Of a DNA stretch of 64,000 nucleotides, positions 22,450 to 34,347 are shown piece after piece (position 1 is the first letter of the stretch; each line of letters starts with the position of its first letter). The stretch is from Schistosoma haematobium (lineage: Eukaryota; Platyhelminthes; Trematoda; Strigeidida; Schistosomatidae). The position numbers and the translations under genes were made by a program. The notes under the pieces were generated by a model that was not told the origin of the DNA, did not search any database, and was given only the letters and a program-made list of their open reading frames with translations. The stretch lies in the NCBI RefSeq assembly GCF_000699445.3, contig NC_067195.1:10654287-10718286 (forward strand). Direction: 5' to 3'.

Positions 22450-23753
22450 CTTAGTTCTAAACGGGGACTCCGTATTTGAAGTGCTCAGGACTGGTTGCGC
22501 GTTAACTTGTAAGAATACATAGTGTTCGCATTAGTAGTTTTTGATGTCTGAAAGCCCTGAAAACAGTCGTTAAGAACCATATTAAGGATGTTATTGTCCT
22601 TTTTTAGTGCTAAAACTACATTCATGTTTAAGCGCCAGTCCATTGGAAAGTTAAAGGTTTCATTACATTCAAAATTAACGTAATGTCCGCAAAAACTATG
22701 ACATGTAATTCTAGGAGCTGTTTATTTACGTTTGCACAGAAATGTCTAGCGCTATCGGTCAAGCTTTCAGTTTCCTTAATGTTTCGGTTGACATAATTGA
22801 ACAATTTAGACTTCTGATGCTGAGCACATTTTTCCTTGTCTCGAGAGATTTCCGAAGGCATTTTATAAATTTCAAAGTGTAAGTTGAGGGTAGTTTGACT
22901 GCTTTGTAGATAACTATATCCAAGTGCAGAAACATCCGATCCTTGTGAATGGATCTTCAACACACAGGGAAAAAATCAATTTATTGAATGGTGTGCAAAT
23001 GCAGGTTTTCTCATGAAATTGGTTTGTTTTACTAATATAACGAGTATTTTTATAGACTTTTAATGGGATCGAGAACATTCACTATCTAAATATTCTTTCA
23101 CTGTCAGCAAATATCAGTCATTTTGTTTTATCATTCATGTTCAGAGTTTGTGATATAATATACGATCAGGCTAGACCTCACCAAAATATGTGGATAGCAA
23201 ACATAACAACCATAGAGATTGTGCTGGATTGACGGGCTGTTCAGTAAAAACTACCATACCAATTGGAGAAGCATGGTCTATATTTAAAGGTACACTTAGC
23301 TTGGTGACGTTCAAGTCCCCATCATATTTAGAACCATGCATACCTAACAAATGTCCACCACAAATAACTAACCAGGTTAGGAAACACCTTGGACATCAGA
23401 AAAGCACTAGTGTATGTTTATGTACACAGACTTTGAACAGTGTGGATCCACTTACGATAAAACTAGAGATGTTTGAAAGGTGTTCGTAAGGCTTGACATC
23501 CAGATGAACAACTACTAGTCTGGTCTGTTAAAATGGTTCGTAAAGGTTGCTACATAGATTTATGGTCTATTTTTTTAATAATACGGCTATAATAGTAGAC
23601 CTGATCCTGAAGTGATTGATTTGTCTTGACGTGACTACATAATCTATCACATGTTCATTCCGGTAGGTAACCCTCATTCTATTGATAGAAACCAGATTAG
23701 TAGAGGTTTCTATTTAGCTCGTCGGACAGTCACAGTGAAGCGGGAGGTTACCT
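22450..23753. other. Interval between the two LTR elements
   Basis: 1.3 kb. A minus-strand open frame 22963-22628 (111 residues, FNYVNRNIKETE...) resembles the linker before the RT of CR1-like LINEs, but only weakly. A plus-strand 99-residue frame at 23190-23489 has no recognisable family. Otherwise unassigned. Confidence 0.4.
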
Positions 23754-24101
23754 TGTCGAGTCGAAATTCACTATGAACGCCACTACAAGGAAATGCGTAC
23801 CAAACAAATCAGAAGGCGAAGGTTGAACGTAACCAGATTTATTTCGTTGGCGATCTCGTGGTATCGAACGAGTACCAAGATCGTGCCAAGAAATGGTACA
23901 AGCACAAGCAGGAGAACGGAGTACGTGCGAACAAACCCAAAAACCGCGGAACAATGATGGAAGGTAATGGAAGCATAAAAATGACTGTAATTAGCACAGT
24001 TAAACAAAAGCACATTAAAACAAGCACTGGTACAGTTGGTTATAATAATAATTGTTTTTATTAAACCAGTCGTGTTCTCGTGATAAACGTGAGTCACTAC
24101 A
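23754..24101 (-). repeat. 3' LTR of the second LTR element
   Basis: 348 bp, diverged but collinear with 25786-26133. Best-conserved blocks are GGCGATCTCGTGGTATCGAA and the last 100 bases, around AGCACATTAAAACAAGCACT. TG...CA ends on both copies. The flanks ACCT (23750-23753) and AGCT (26134-26137) may be a one-mismatch target duplication. Confidence 0.85.
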
Positions 24102-24659
24102 GGAGCCGCCCGCTAGAAAGGGTATACACTTTTGATAAGTAGCGGTTTAATTCGTGGGACTGATCGGCTGACGAGCGACGCTAGGACGGAAGGATTGGCA
24201 GAACAGGAAAGCGATCGTTGATCGTCGAGTTGCCAACGGAGGTCGTTTTCGGAGAACGGTACCAGGAGCGGTGTGTTGTATTTGTTAGTCGCGTTGGCAT
24301 ACCACACCAGAGTGGTTTGTATCCAGAATCTGAAGAGGGCGTTCGTAGGGATGCCGACCAGAAAACGCCGCAGACGTAGGACGAAACCACGTTGAGCCGA
24401 GGAACCAGAAGCGACCATAACGACCAAGTTCGAGACCAAGCGTATTCCAAACATTCGAAACCAAAATATCGACTGAGTGCGTTGACAAGAGCGTGGGTGG
24501 CCAGTCCAGCTTTCGCCAAAGTTGTCTGAAGTCGACGATACCAAACGGGGATGGTCGGATGCGTAGGCTCAAGATACAGAAAAAAAGTCAAAAAAGAAGA
24601 GTGTAGCATGCATGTAGCATAGGAATAGTCCCACACCGTATCGGTTGTTGACTGTGCGG
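24102..24659 (-). other. Region between pol end and 3' LTR with overlapping open frames
   Basis: Three minus-strand frames are open at once over much of 24113-24636 (143, 151 and 95 residues). Base composition is more GC-rich than the surroundings. None of the three shows a family signature. It could be a remnant of a third ORF or simply stop-poor sequence. Confidence 0.35.
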
Positions 24660-25505
24660 CTAGTCACGGAAGCGTACGGGCAACCGTACTCGGCGACCGG
24701 AAAGTGAGACGGTAGTCTCGTTCGTATCGCGTGAGCCTGTAATCTCACCCGAAGTCAAGGGCGGCGCAGTCTGCTGATCTGGACGTGAGACTGCCGTCTC
24801 GTCCGTAGATGATGCAGATGACACGCGCTGTTGACCGAGACGCGAGAATGAGGCCTCAGGTGTATCTAGCGTGGGATCTGAAGGAGATTTAAGGATCCCG
24901 CTAGTAGGTTTGATAGGTCTAGCATTGAATCTCAGATTACCAGATAGGGCACTGTCATCGACGTGTGCTGGTTTGAGACGATCAATGCTGACGATCTCGA
25001 CGCGGCCATGTCGATCAACCTTGAAGGTCTTTTCGTGACGAGCGATCACGTGAAAAGAGCCTTCGTAAGGCTGTTGCAATGGTTTGCGTACCGAATCTAC
25101 TCGTATGAAGACATGTGTACAGGTAGATATCTCTCGAGGGAGAGCGACCTGTCGATGCTGTATTCGAGTTGACACCGGAGACAGCGTTCGCATAAATACA
25201 GACAGTCGATGGACGTAGTCTGATTTACCGAAATTAGGTCTGCTCCGTGGTGTGAATTCTCCGGGTAGACGCAATGTCGTGCCGTATACAAGTTCAGCGG
25301 CGGAACATTGGATATCTGCGTTCAAGCTCGCTCTGATGCCTAAGAGAACGAGAGGTAAGGTTTCATACCAGTTGTCGTTTTCGTGTGCTCGTAGAGCACT
25401 TTTAAGTTGGCAATGAAACCGTTCAACTCAACCATTTGGTGCTGGGTGGTAGACAGTAATGCGTATGCGTATGTGTTCCGTACCAAACAGCCGGGTCAGC
25501 GAGGA
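24660..25505 (-). pseudogene. Truncated integrase end of the second LTR element
   Basis: The frame 25325-24660 starts within the integrase ([18 protein letters not shown], close to [15 protein letters not shown] of the first element) and ends SGRRVRLPVRFRD. Upstream, 25505-25326 still encodes the VYHPAPNG...VERFHCQLKSAL segment around the catalytic Glu, but is broken by a stop and cut off at about 25505. The two Asp residues of the DDE triad are missing. Confidence 0.85.
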
Positions 25506-25785
25506 GAATAGTTAATAGGGGAAATTTTCTCGAATGAAGCGTGGAATTTACGGTCACGCAAATAAAAAGTGACAAGGATTCGGTACATGTACATGGGAGT
25601 CCATTATATTAATACTATTCTTATCGTTATCCGTCATGTCGCGTATATTATATATTGAAAGGTAATATGAAAATATATGACAGACGTGGATAGATAAACA
25701 ATAGACTTACCGAATTGGCTTCTTTAGAAGATTTGACCAGAGATTGTGGCGTGTTCGAGGATTCGGCTCACCAGTTGTAGCGTGG

Positions 25786-26133
25786 TGTCTAGTCGAAATT
25801 GACTATGAACACAGCTACCAAGGAACGAGCGCCAGGATATCCATAAAATCCCCCGGAAGCGAAATATCAGAAGGCAGTTAATGGACCAAATCGAGATATA
25901 TTCTCTGGCGATCTCGTGGTATCGAACGGATACCGAGATTGTGCCAGGATAAAACCTTGGTTACAGAACGTAGCCGAATTCGCGCGAGGTCACAATCAAA
26001 GTGTAAGAATAATGGATGCTTTTTAGCACAGCTAAACAAAAGCACATTAAAACAAGCACTGGTACAGTTGGTTATAATAATAATTGTTTTCATTAAATTA
26101 GTCGTGTTCTCCTGATAAAAGTGAGTCACTACA
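25786..26133 (-). repeat. 5' LTR of the second LTR element
   Basis: 348 bp, partner of 23754-24101. Just inside, on the minus strand, CCACGCTACAACTGGTGAGCC contains a TGGTGA that may be a displaced primer-binding site. Confidence 0.82.
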
Positions 26134-26529
26134 AGCTGTTCAAACACACAAAGCTTCTCAACATTCAATACAAGATTATAGGAAATATAATGTCTATGCA
26201 GAATAAGGAAGTGAATGAGTACTTTAGTCCTATTGTTTTGAAACATACTTAGTTGCTTGAGGTTGTATGTTCAGCTTCAAAGATCGTGTGGTTAGGAACC
26301 AATACCACTAAAGTTCATTCATATACAGAGGCAAACTAAGCGGAACAAAAGGATCCCACAACTTTCGGTACGAGAACTTCTAAAGATACTTATACGAATA
26401 TTCGTCAAGATTAGAACGAATAGTTTGACAGAAATCGGGCGCCCAGTATAGAGAAGTCATTATATGTGAAAATTACATGTCAGTCGCCGAGATTATTTCA
26501 AATAAAATTTTCAAATACAATATCTCCTA

Positions 26530-26935
26530 AAGATATTGTTGAGAAGTGATGTAAAAGCTGAAGTTAAAGAACGGAAAAGACTCCAAAAACACTTGGAAAG
26601 CACATTGAGAGTACGATATAACCGTAGGCAACAAACCAGTTTCCAGATAGAAAATACTTTGGAAGTGGATAGGACATCGATCCATATCACGAAACAAGCC
26701 CTAACTTGGAATCCTTTAGGAAAGAGGAAGATCAAGGAACCTACGCGGCCGGGGGTTGGAGGCAGACATCGAAAGAACGTCCTATCCTTTGTCAAATATC
26801 ATGCGACAAGTTCCTAAATCGAACCATAGACTTTTATGACCCTGTCCCTGTATTAAGCAAACGACACTTCAACCATCATTCTCAACCTCGAGTGAAACCT
26901 CAATCTTCATAGGTCCTTGATACAGCAGCCAAGCC
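26530..26935 (+). pseudogene. 3' remnant of an RTE/SR2-like LINE
   Basis: Frames here contain ITKQALTWNPLGKRK and, in the next frame, a decayed RRGGW-type tail, the C-terminal end of an RTE-like LINE reverse transcriptase. The DNA matches the copy at 53.2-53.4 kb (CAAGCCCTAACTTGGAATCC in both). Frame breaks are visible. A further diverged piece lies at 27300-27440 (NRITKRAPVWNH). Confidence 0.7.
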
Positions 26936-27584
26936 AGTTCATTCCAGAGCACTATATGGATCATATATTTCCGACATATGTGGTTTATGTAAAAGCAGAC
27001 CAGACAGCTTCACACCATAAAATAAGAAATTATCATTATACCAGATCAATACAGAAGTCGGTGTGAATATATGATATCGTAACTGATTGATTGAGAATAA
27101 ATCATGGACGGTAAATCTTATAATAGTGATTAATGGGTCAGTCAAAACATTGTGGTGAAAGGAATCGAAGTATATATGATCTAGGTACCTAGTAGTTATT
27201 TGATAAAAATGTTGACAGTAATAGTCTGTTAATAATTCCTGGAAATCCCCACTCATTTGTTCGTTGCTCGGACATAATAGGTAGGAAGTCATCAAACCGC
27301 ATCACAAAGCGAGCCCCAGTTTGGAATCACCAACGCAAATGAAAAGATGTAGACCAAATTACACGTTGCCAAAGCAACCGAAGGCGGACATCATAAGAAG
27401 AAATAGCAGTTGGAAACAACTTAAAAGAAGAGCTTAGGATAGAATTGCTTGGTGAATTCTGATCAAATGCCAAAGCTTCACAAGGAGAAACAGCTGTATA
27501 AAATTATGTTAATGACTGCTTAATCACAATTTCGGACAAATTATCCCGTTTTCAGCATCAAGAGCTTGTTTTCCAGCGTTTCCG

Positions 27585-28245
27585 GAAAAAGTGACATTGA
27601 TGTAAGCCCTCTTAAATGTCAAGTCATAACCGACTCAACTAATTTTCGTGAGCTTGCCACTGCTCTCAAAGAAATTAACCCCGGAGAAGCAATGAGGCAG
27701 TCATTTTGGATTGCCCAGAAACGACCACATCTAAGCAATTGCGCACTTTCAATACATTGGTGTGATTTTCCGGATGGTTCAACTCGAACTTTGTACCATC
27801 CACAAAGCCATCCATAGAAAAGCTTCTTCACGATGGGACAGTAATTGAATTGAACGACAATGCGAAGACGGGATTTTCCGCGGTTAAGAAAAACATTGCG
27901 ACCCCAACTATGCTGACCCACCTCGATACCAGAGCAATCATTAGTACGCCGTAGACACATCCGACTCAGAAATTGCAGTAGTCTCACAACAATGGGTACG
28001 AAACACTTGAAGGCCCTTGACACTCTCGATACAGTTACAAGGCAACGAATCAAGGCACGACACTTTCGTGAAAAACTCCTCGATGTATAGTGTGCTGTAC
28101 AACACTTCCAACTTCATGCAGATGACCGCTAATTCACCCTATTTAACGACCATTAACATTTCACATTTTCTCGTGACTCCTACTGAGAGTCCGAAAACTG
28201 AACTGAATCTAGCAACTTACTTTGAATCCACAGTATATTTCTAGA
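27585..28245 (+). pseudogene. Decayed Ty3/gypsy pol fragment
   Basis: Read in shifting frames, the segment follows the end of RT into RNase H of the first element: KCQVITDSTNF ([11 protein letters not shown]), KQLRTFN-type text, AKTGFSAVKKNIATPTML ([18 protein letters not shown]), REKLLDV-CAVQHF ([14 protein letters not shown]) and FTLFNDH (FTLFTDH). Many stops and shifts; long dead. The 144-residue frame on the opposite strand is a shadow. Confidence 0.75.
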
Positions 28246-28919
28246 ATAAACAATGCCGTTGCAGAAGAATGATCCTTTGTGGCCTCTTTAAACCGTATCC
28301 AAGGCAACGACAACCCGGAAACTACGAATTAAACAGATGGAAGTAGTTCATGTGACACCTTCAATCTTCCCGAAATAATCTCGACTCAATGTTTTCAGTA
28401 CGTTGTAAAAACCTTCTTATCCAGCGTTTGAGCAAACATCAAGTCCATTGTTTCGCCTTAACTTTGCTCCGTTATGTTATTGAAGCACGGTTGATTGATA
28501 CACCAGTAACTTAAGATCCAAGTTCCACGAGGATGGGGTTTCGGTTTGGGTACCAAATGTCTATACATAAATTACAAATCACATACCCAAACATATTGTC
28601 CTGGTAATAATTATAACAACTTTCATCATGAACTTCCAATTTTTAGGCTTCAGAGGCAAAATGTCTAGAACACTAATCCGAAAATAGTGCGAAACCTAAA
28701 ATGTCCAAGGTCGAAGTTATAAACAATTCATTTCGAGTCTGCTTTTCAACGGTTATTTGAAGCTTCCCATTGACGCATAGAACTGCGAATGATCAGTCTT
28801 TTATTGGTATGTGTATCGTGTGAGGGCTTTTTCGATATTGCCTTCAAACAACCAATGCCAAAATGAAATAAACTTTACCTCGTTGCACTAGCCGGTGCCT
28901 ATAAGAACTCAGCAATTAA

Positions 28920-29065
28920 TTGTATGGCGCGATGACGTTTGAAGCCAACGATAATGTATTCGAGTCCCGGTGTGAACATCAACTCCAAGATGCGGGTACA
29001 TCCAGCCGAGGGGTCTCAAACGGGACAAAACACACGTTCTGGATTCCACTGCTAGCCACTATCCA
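28920..29065 (+). mobile_element. Sm-alpha-type SINE, plus orientation
   Basis: tRNA-like head (GATGACGTTTGAAGCCAACG, box B ATTCGAGTCCC) followed by the hammerhead region of the Sm-alpha family: ACATCCAGCCGAGGGG...GGACAAAACACACGTTCTGGATTCC. The core is mutated (CCGAGGG for CUGANGA, CAAA for GAAA), so this copy should not cleave. Confidence 0.65.
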
Positions 29066-29080
29066 TCTCTTGAGATTAGA

Positions 29081-29262
29081 TGGTGGTTGGAGGTAGTCAA
29101 CAGGAAACCCTGGACCCGGGTTTCGTGCTACTTGGCACTCGTCAGCAAGGTGTACCTGTAATCTTGAGGGAACTGGTGCTCCCTGGTGGATTCGATCTCG
29201 TGTCACCCAGCTTCACAGTCAGAGACGTTACCACTGAGCTCGATAGCATTCGATCTGCACTA
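29081..29262 (-). mobile_element. tRNA-derived SINE with hammerhead, minus orientation
   Basis: On the minus strand: box A-like AGCTCAGTGGTAACG (29240-29226), box B-like GATCGAATCC (29197-29188), then a full hammerhead (29151-29107). It lies tail to tail with the Sm-alpha copy at 28920-29065 but belongs to a different subfamily. The small open frames across it on both strands are incidental. Confidence 0.7.
29107..29151 (-). ncRNA. Hammerhead ribozyme with intact core
   Basis: Minus strand: stem I strand ACCTTG (29151-29146), CTGACGA (29145-29139), stem II GTGC-CAAGTA-GCAC (29138-29125, four perfect pairs), GAAA (29124-29121), palindromic stem III CCCGGG, cleavage triplet GTC (29115-29113), stem I return CAGGGT (29112-29107). 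Stem I gives six pairs including one G-U. All conserved core positions are present. Very short stem III is characteristic of SINE hammerheads, which may act as dimers. Confidence 0.75.
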
Positions 29263-29290
29263 ATAGGGACTAGACAAGCATGAGATTGAT

Positions 29291-30308
29291 CACCACCCAG
29301 TGATCAATCAATTGTGACTATCCATCTCTGTTTACAAACACGTTCTAGTTTTGGATGAAACGAAGACATCAAAAACAGTGAAACTAGTGATTTTATTATG
29401 ACAGTTACTAATCAATTTAATACTCTCATTCTCTCATGTAAAACTCATGGCTCCTGAGTCAAACGATTCGTGGCAACCTATCTTTCTACTTCAGCCATCA
29501 CAACAGTTGGTAGGCACTAGTCCCAATACGGACCTTCTCTCTGCCTTATAATACTGGTAAAAACTACACACACAGAACGACCGCCCGCCAACAAATTGGT
29601 AGAATAACTCCACTGACTGTTAAAAGCCTCACTTTGAACTACAAACGTGACGAACTAAGACAGCAATCAAAATTCACTGGTATCCAATAACCAGCTGACA
29701 CAGTGCGCTCTAGAAATACTATGAGGTTCCTATAACAATATAATGACTACTTCGTGCAGATCGCTTTTTCAACTCACTCCTTAAACCGTTTCTCGTGTTT
29801 TACAGCTATTTGGTGGCGTCTTGAGGTATTATTTGATCGACAACAAAATAATTGGCTTGCCATATGTTAATTTAGATCTTTCTTTTAAATAAATACATTA
29901 TTTTTAATATGCTTATAAGTGTCCGCATTGTTTTCTTTTATTCAAAAAATCCTGTATATATATGTACATGCACATATTCAGGCTTTTTCTCACGATTTCC
30001 TTCCTTACGCAAGCACAAATGTATTTTGATTTGCGACAACAATTTTATTTCTTTATTCCCCAGAACGAAGTCATCGCTCTCCACATCAACGCTTGCTGGT
30101 CAGTAACTCCACCCTCTCTTTTTTTGTAATGTTACGCTCATTTAAGCTTTTTTGGATAAATATTATACCCCACAAGATGTTATGTGTTTCACATACTGCT
30201 GTAAAACACTTTCTGTAAGTACCATTTTACAAGCTTATCAGGTAGTTACAAATTATGGACTGTGGATAGGACATCGATACAATACTCTAGATGACCATAG
30301 TATAAAGT
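29291..30308. other. Unassigned interval
   Basis: AT-rich, no recognisable gene or repeat family. Confidence 0.4.
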
Positions 30309-30631
30309 TGTAGCGGTAAATAAATCCCCAAAATAAATAGCTCTGTAAGTTTTCGACATTGGACGCTGACCATATGTTTTAGTGGACTCGTCTAGCTGAA
30401 GGCGCTCGGTCATGCATCCGCACCAGATCAGGCGTGGTAACGCTGTGCTCAACATCTACCGCAATCTCTAGCCAGATTAGATCAGAGAATTCCGATATAT
30501 TGGTTATTGCCAAATACATTCTTCCGATCTCCTCGACTCTGTCTTTTGATTTCACTTGGTGGGTACAAATTATATTAGAAGGTGTTGCTGTTAAAAGCGT
30601 TGTTAAACACTGAATACCTGTGTCATCTTCA
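30309..30631 (+). repeat. Solo LTR of the CsRn1-like family
   Basis: Reverse complement of the 321-bp LTR at 17219-17539 with scattered substitutions; starts TGTAGCGGTAAATAAATCCC and ends GTGTCATCTTCA. The flanks AAGT/AAAT may be a decayed 4-bp target duplication. No internal sequence is attached, so it arose by LTR-LTR recombination. Confidence 0.85.
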
Positions 30632-32166
30632 AAATATAGGTTGATAATCAAAGTAAAGGCAATAAGAAGAGTCTAATGTGGGGTAGTTGTTTACGGAAGT
30701 AGGCGGAAAAGTATAGGAATTTACAAGCTATAGATAAGGCATTGGATGGCGAAATAAAATGAATGATGAGTCAACACAGTGTGCGTAAGAGTAGAAAGCT
30801 GATGAAAAACAGTCACGAAGTAGTTCATATTGACTTGGTGTTGATGCTATTTTGTGCTATCCTAACCGGTTGATGAGTGACAGGCTTCATAGATGGAAGA
30901 CTACTGGTGGTGAGTGGTCGACTGTGCGATTCTCCTGACTTGTTAAGCGTGAGCGTCCCTTAGCGATCGATTATAGTTGAGCAGCGTCGATAGGTCCGTT
31001 GAGTCAACTATCTACTTCAAGCAAAAACAATTAAGGAGGGAAATGCTTCTAATATTACTTCGGAGTAGGAAAGTAAGGAAAACTGAAATTAGAGTCCAAT
31101 TTGGTCTAAACATGTAGAGGGTCTGTGATGTCTGAGTGGGACGCAAATGTGTTCGACCGTGCCAGATTAGTGCAAGTGAGGGCTCTATCAAGAAGTCTTA
31201 CAAATGCATGTAATCCATCTGCTATGCATATTTCAGATAGAAGACTGTTCCCTAATAATGCATACTTGATGAGAGGTTTCCCAGAGTTTTCTGTTTGTAT
31301 TTCTCAAAGCTGACCGTAGATACTTTGTCTCGAAGATCGTATTCACGTAAGTCCTTTGCTAGAACTATATTACATGTGGAATAAGTAAGGTTTTTGAGAG
31401 GTTTGAAGTAAACGATCAAATCGGACCTAAGCCTTATTTTCCATAGGTGTTCTAGTCCTAAGATGTGTCACTGAGAACTGCAAACAATGAGTGGGTCGAT
31501 CTTAGGTATCTTGTGGATGAAATCCGGTTGTTTTTTTCCACTTTATGTGTATCGGATAGGCGTAAGTTGAAAAACAAGAACGAACAGTATTCAACAATAG
31601 GTCTTACACGTAACTTGTAAAGAATGGTTTTAGATTCATTTTGAAAGAAGTTACGAAGAATTAAGCCCAGAAAATTCTTTATTTTAGATACTTTGGTTGG
31701 AAGTTAAGACTACGTGAGTAATGTACACCTAAGTCGTTTACTGATGTGAGTTTGGACAGTGTGCCTGTAGAATTGTGGTCTGCTTCGTTATTAGTACCGC
31801 TCGGTAAATAGACTTGATCCCAAAATCGTAAATTTGTCATGACGTAACTGCCTAATCTATGAGATCTAACGTGGAAGTCACATTATTATCTACACCAACT
31901 CATCGCATTGTAACAGTCATCAACATATGATGAAGAACACACTTAGGCCAGAGATAGAACAGTGTATCCAATATGAATAAAAGGCATATAACAACACTAA
32001 ACAATGACCACGCTTGCAAGGCCGAGCCATGCCATCTGAATCCATTCAACTCACTGTTCTCGCCTTCTCCGTCGTTGAGTTTTTCTCCGCGTTAAATGTT
32101 GAGCATCTATTTTCCTAGTTGTCTCGTGTTTAGCTTTGATGATTGTGTAGTCTGGGCCCAATACCA

Positions 32167-32442
32167 CTACATGTTCTTGTTGAGTGTTGATTTTATTTTA
32201 AGAAGCGTGTCTCCGATACACAAACACCTGCACTTCCCTGTGTTGAACTTCAACCTCCACCGCCTGCACCAATTTTCCACCTTATTGAGTTCATGTTGGA
32301 TCGTTTGCATAGTACAACTCTTATCGCAAATTTCAGTTTTATAGATGAATTTCAAGTCGTCAGCGTAAAGGTAGGTCTTACCTGTGTCCGCATACATTTG
32401 CACACATTGTTGATGTAGGTTGTGAAAAGCAAAAAAAACCAA
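32167..32442 (-). pseudogene. Reverse transcriptase fragment of the CR1-like LINE
   Basis: 91 residues containing TYLYADDLKFIYK (catalytic YADD) and the following helix QHELNKVENWCRRWRLKFNTGKCRCLCIG, with the conserved LKFN..KC thumb signature. The frame closes on both sides. Confidence 0.8.
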
Positions 32443-33023
32443 GACACTACCTGCACAACATCACTGGTTATTGGTCGAGGTGTAGATGCATAGTCAGTTT
32501 TGGTTATTTGGTATCTGTTCGAGAGAAAACACTAAATTCATTGCAATAACAATTGTGACTACAACTGACTGAGATCTGTTAATTTGGAGGTTATGTGGTA
32601 CCTTATCAAAGACTTTCTTAGTGTCGAACTATAACCACTAGATTCTTTTGGTCATGTATGCGAGTAACCTCGTTAAAGAAGTCACTCAGATATGTACTGC
32701 AGGACCTTGTTCTAATGAAGCTGTGTTGTGATGGGTCTATTAGATCTTCCTTAAGTAGGTGATTAGATAGTTGATTTTGCACCACTTTTTTCCATTATGC
32801 GGGATATGACTGGGGTGATATTTTGTAGGTCTGTAGTTTTCGACCAGGTTTCTCTGTCCTGATTTGTGTTTGGGGAGAACACATGTTACCTTTCAGGTTT
32901 CGGGATATGTACCAAAGTCTAAAGATAACGTGAATATTTTGAGTGGTAGCCTTAGTTCGTCCGGTCCTGGTACTTTGTTCACAATCGATGGGATGTTATC
33001 GGCACCAGAACTCGCATTTGGCT

Positions 33024-33521
33024 TTAGGGTCTTAATGGCGGTATGCATACTCCTACAAAGTTAATGGCTCTAAGATAATTTTTGTTGATGCATTTGACGT
33101 TAATATCTGGAGCACGAGATGTATTCCTGTTGTGGGAAAACCATCCACTTAACAGTTCGCGAATGATAGTTTGGTCATAGTGCGTTACACCACCCTGTAG
33201 TATGGAGTGAATATTGTGATCTGAATTCTTTCTTATGAGCTTTTCAAGGAGACGACTTAAGTCCTTGATTTTAGATGCAGTAGTGAGCACATTACGTTCC
33301 TCTGCCTGTTTACGTTTATTGTGTCGTCTTTGCACTCCCTCAAGTACAGAATACATCTGGTGCACAGCACTGAAGTCATCTGATATGCAATGCATCGTTT
33401 TTAGCTTTAGCAGCTGAGGCGTAGTCTTTTGGTTGACATAGGGAGTAATTGTTTTAAAAGCAACTTTAAAGAGAATAGTAGCGTCTAGTGCAGACTTGAT
33501 GGTAGTATTGAATATTTCCAA
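33024..33521 (-). pseudogene. Linker region between endonuclease and RT of the CR1-like LINE
   Basis: 165-residue open frame without catalytic motif, between the endonuclease and RT pieces of the same element and in the same orientation. It includes FSHNRNTSRAPDINVKCINKNYLRAINFVGV, in which a degenerate DGI/I-type approach to the RT palm may be hidden. Confidence 0.5.
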
Positions 33522-33699
33522 TGTTCCTAGGAGCTTATCACGCGTAAGGAAACTGCTCCAGTCAGGGTACTTTATTAGAATTCGAAAGTTTCGCCAGTCA
33601 GCGTTTCCACAGTCTTTATATCAGTAGCGCATATTTATTGTCGTTAATTTGTTGCACTTGGCAAGAAACGGTGGAGTTCAGTGGACTACTTTATGATCG

Positions 33700-34320
33700 C
33701 TGTTGTGAAATTTTTCGCCGACCACCAATGATGTTGGTGTGACATTTTAATAGAATATTAAGTCCAGAATGTTGTAATTTCGTGTAGGCATGTGTACATG
33801 TTGCTGCCAACCATGTGTGTTGAGGGAACTAAGTATGCTTTCAAAGCACAACGAGCCAGAGTGTGTCTTCCAATTGATGATGGGAAATCACCTGAAACAA
33901 CTTTGAAGGTGTAACAAAGAGAGGCAGCCTTAGCAAATGACTCACTGATAATGGTGTCAGTTGAATTACGAGTGTTAGGAGCTCGATATATACATCCGAC
34001 TAGAATTATTCATTCATGAGTATGTACAATAAGACAAATCGGATCAGGTAGTTTACTGAGGACATCACTGCTACATATTTGTGCTCTCATATTTTGAGAT
34101 GTACACATAAAATAACCACCACCCTTCTTAGTGACTTGATAGCAGTGGAAGAGCTCATAGGCGTTTATTTGGGGATATGAGTTTGTGACATCGGAGGACA
34201 AACAACTTACCGTTATCAAAATAAGTTAATGGTTTTTTAAAATTAGTAGGGCGCGTAGGTGAATCATCTTATTTTGTACAGATCGAGCATTGATTAACTT
34301 GAGCGTCAGGTAAGGCGTGA
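33700..34320 (-). pseudogene. Endonuclease fragment of the CR1-like LINE
   Basis: Signature LLNARS-type start (INARSVQNKMIHLRALLIL), loop GGGYF, then a frame change into VGCIYRAPNTRNSTDTI and GDF. Part of the frame is the 69-residue open stretch 34219-34010. Several stops break it. Confidence 0.75.
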
Positions 34321-34347
34321 TAGAGACCTAGTGGATTTATCACTCTT

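Larger units (their letters stand above)
23754..26133 (-). mobile_element. Internally deleted Ty3/gypsy element
   Basis: Two 348-bp LTRs enclose only 1.68 kb instead of about 4.5 kb. Inside, on the minus strand: a leader segment (25785-25510), then a jump into the end of pol (integrase C-terminal part, 25505-24660), then 0.56 kb before the 3' LTR. Gag, protease, RT and RNase H are absent. The LTRs have diverged from each other visibly, so this copy is older than the CsRn1-like element next to it. Confidence 0.85.

Noticed and set aside
27619..28053. 144-residue minus-strand ORF
   Set aside because: It is the shadow of a decayed gypsy pol fragment that reads on the plus strand.
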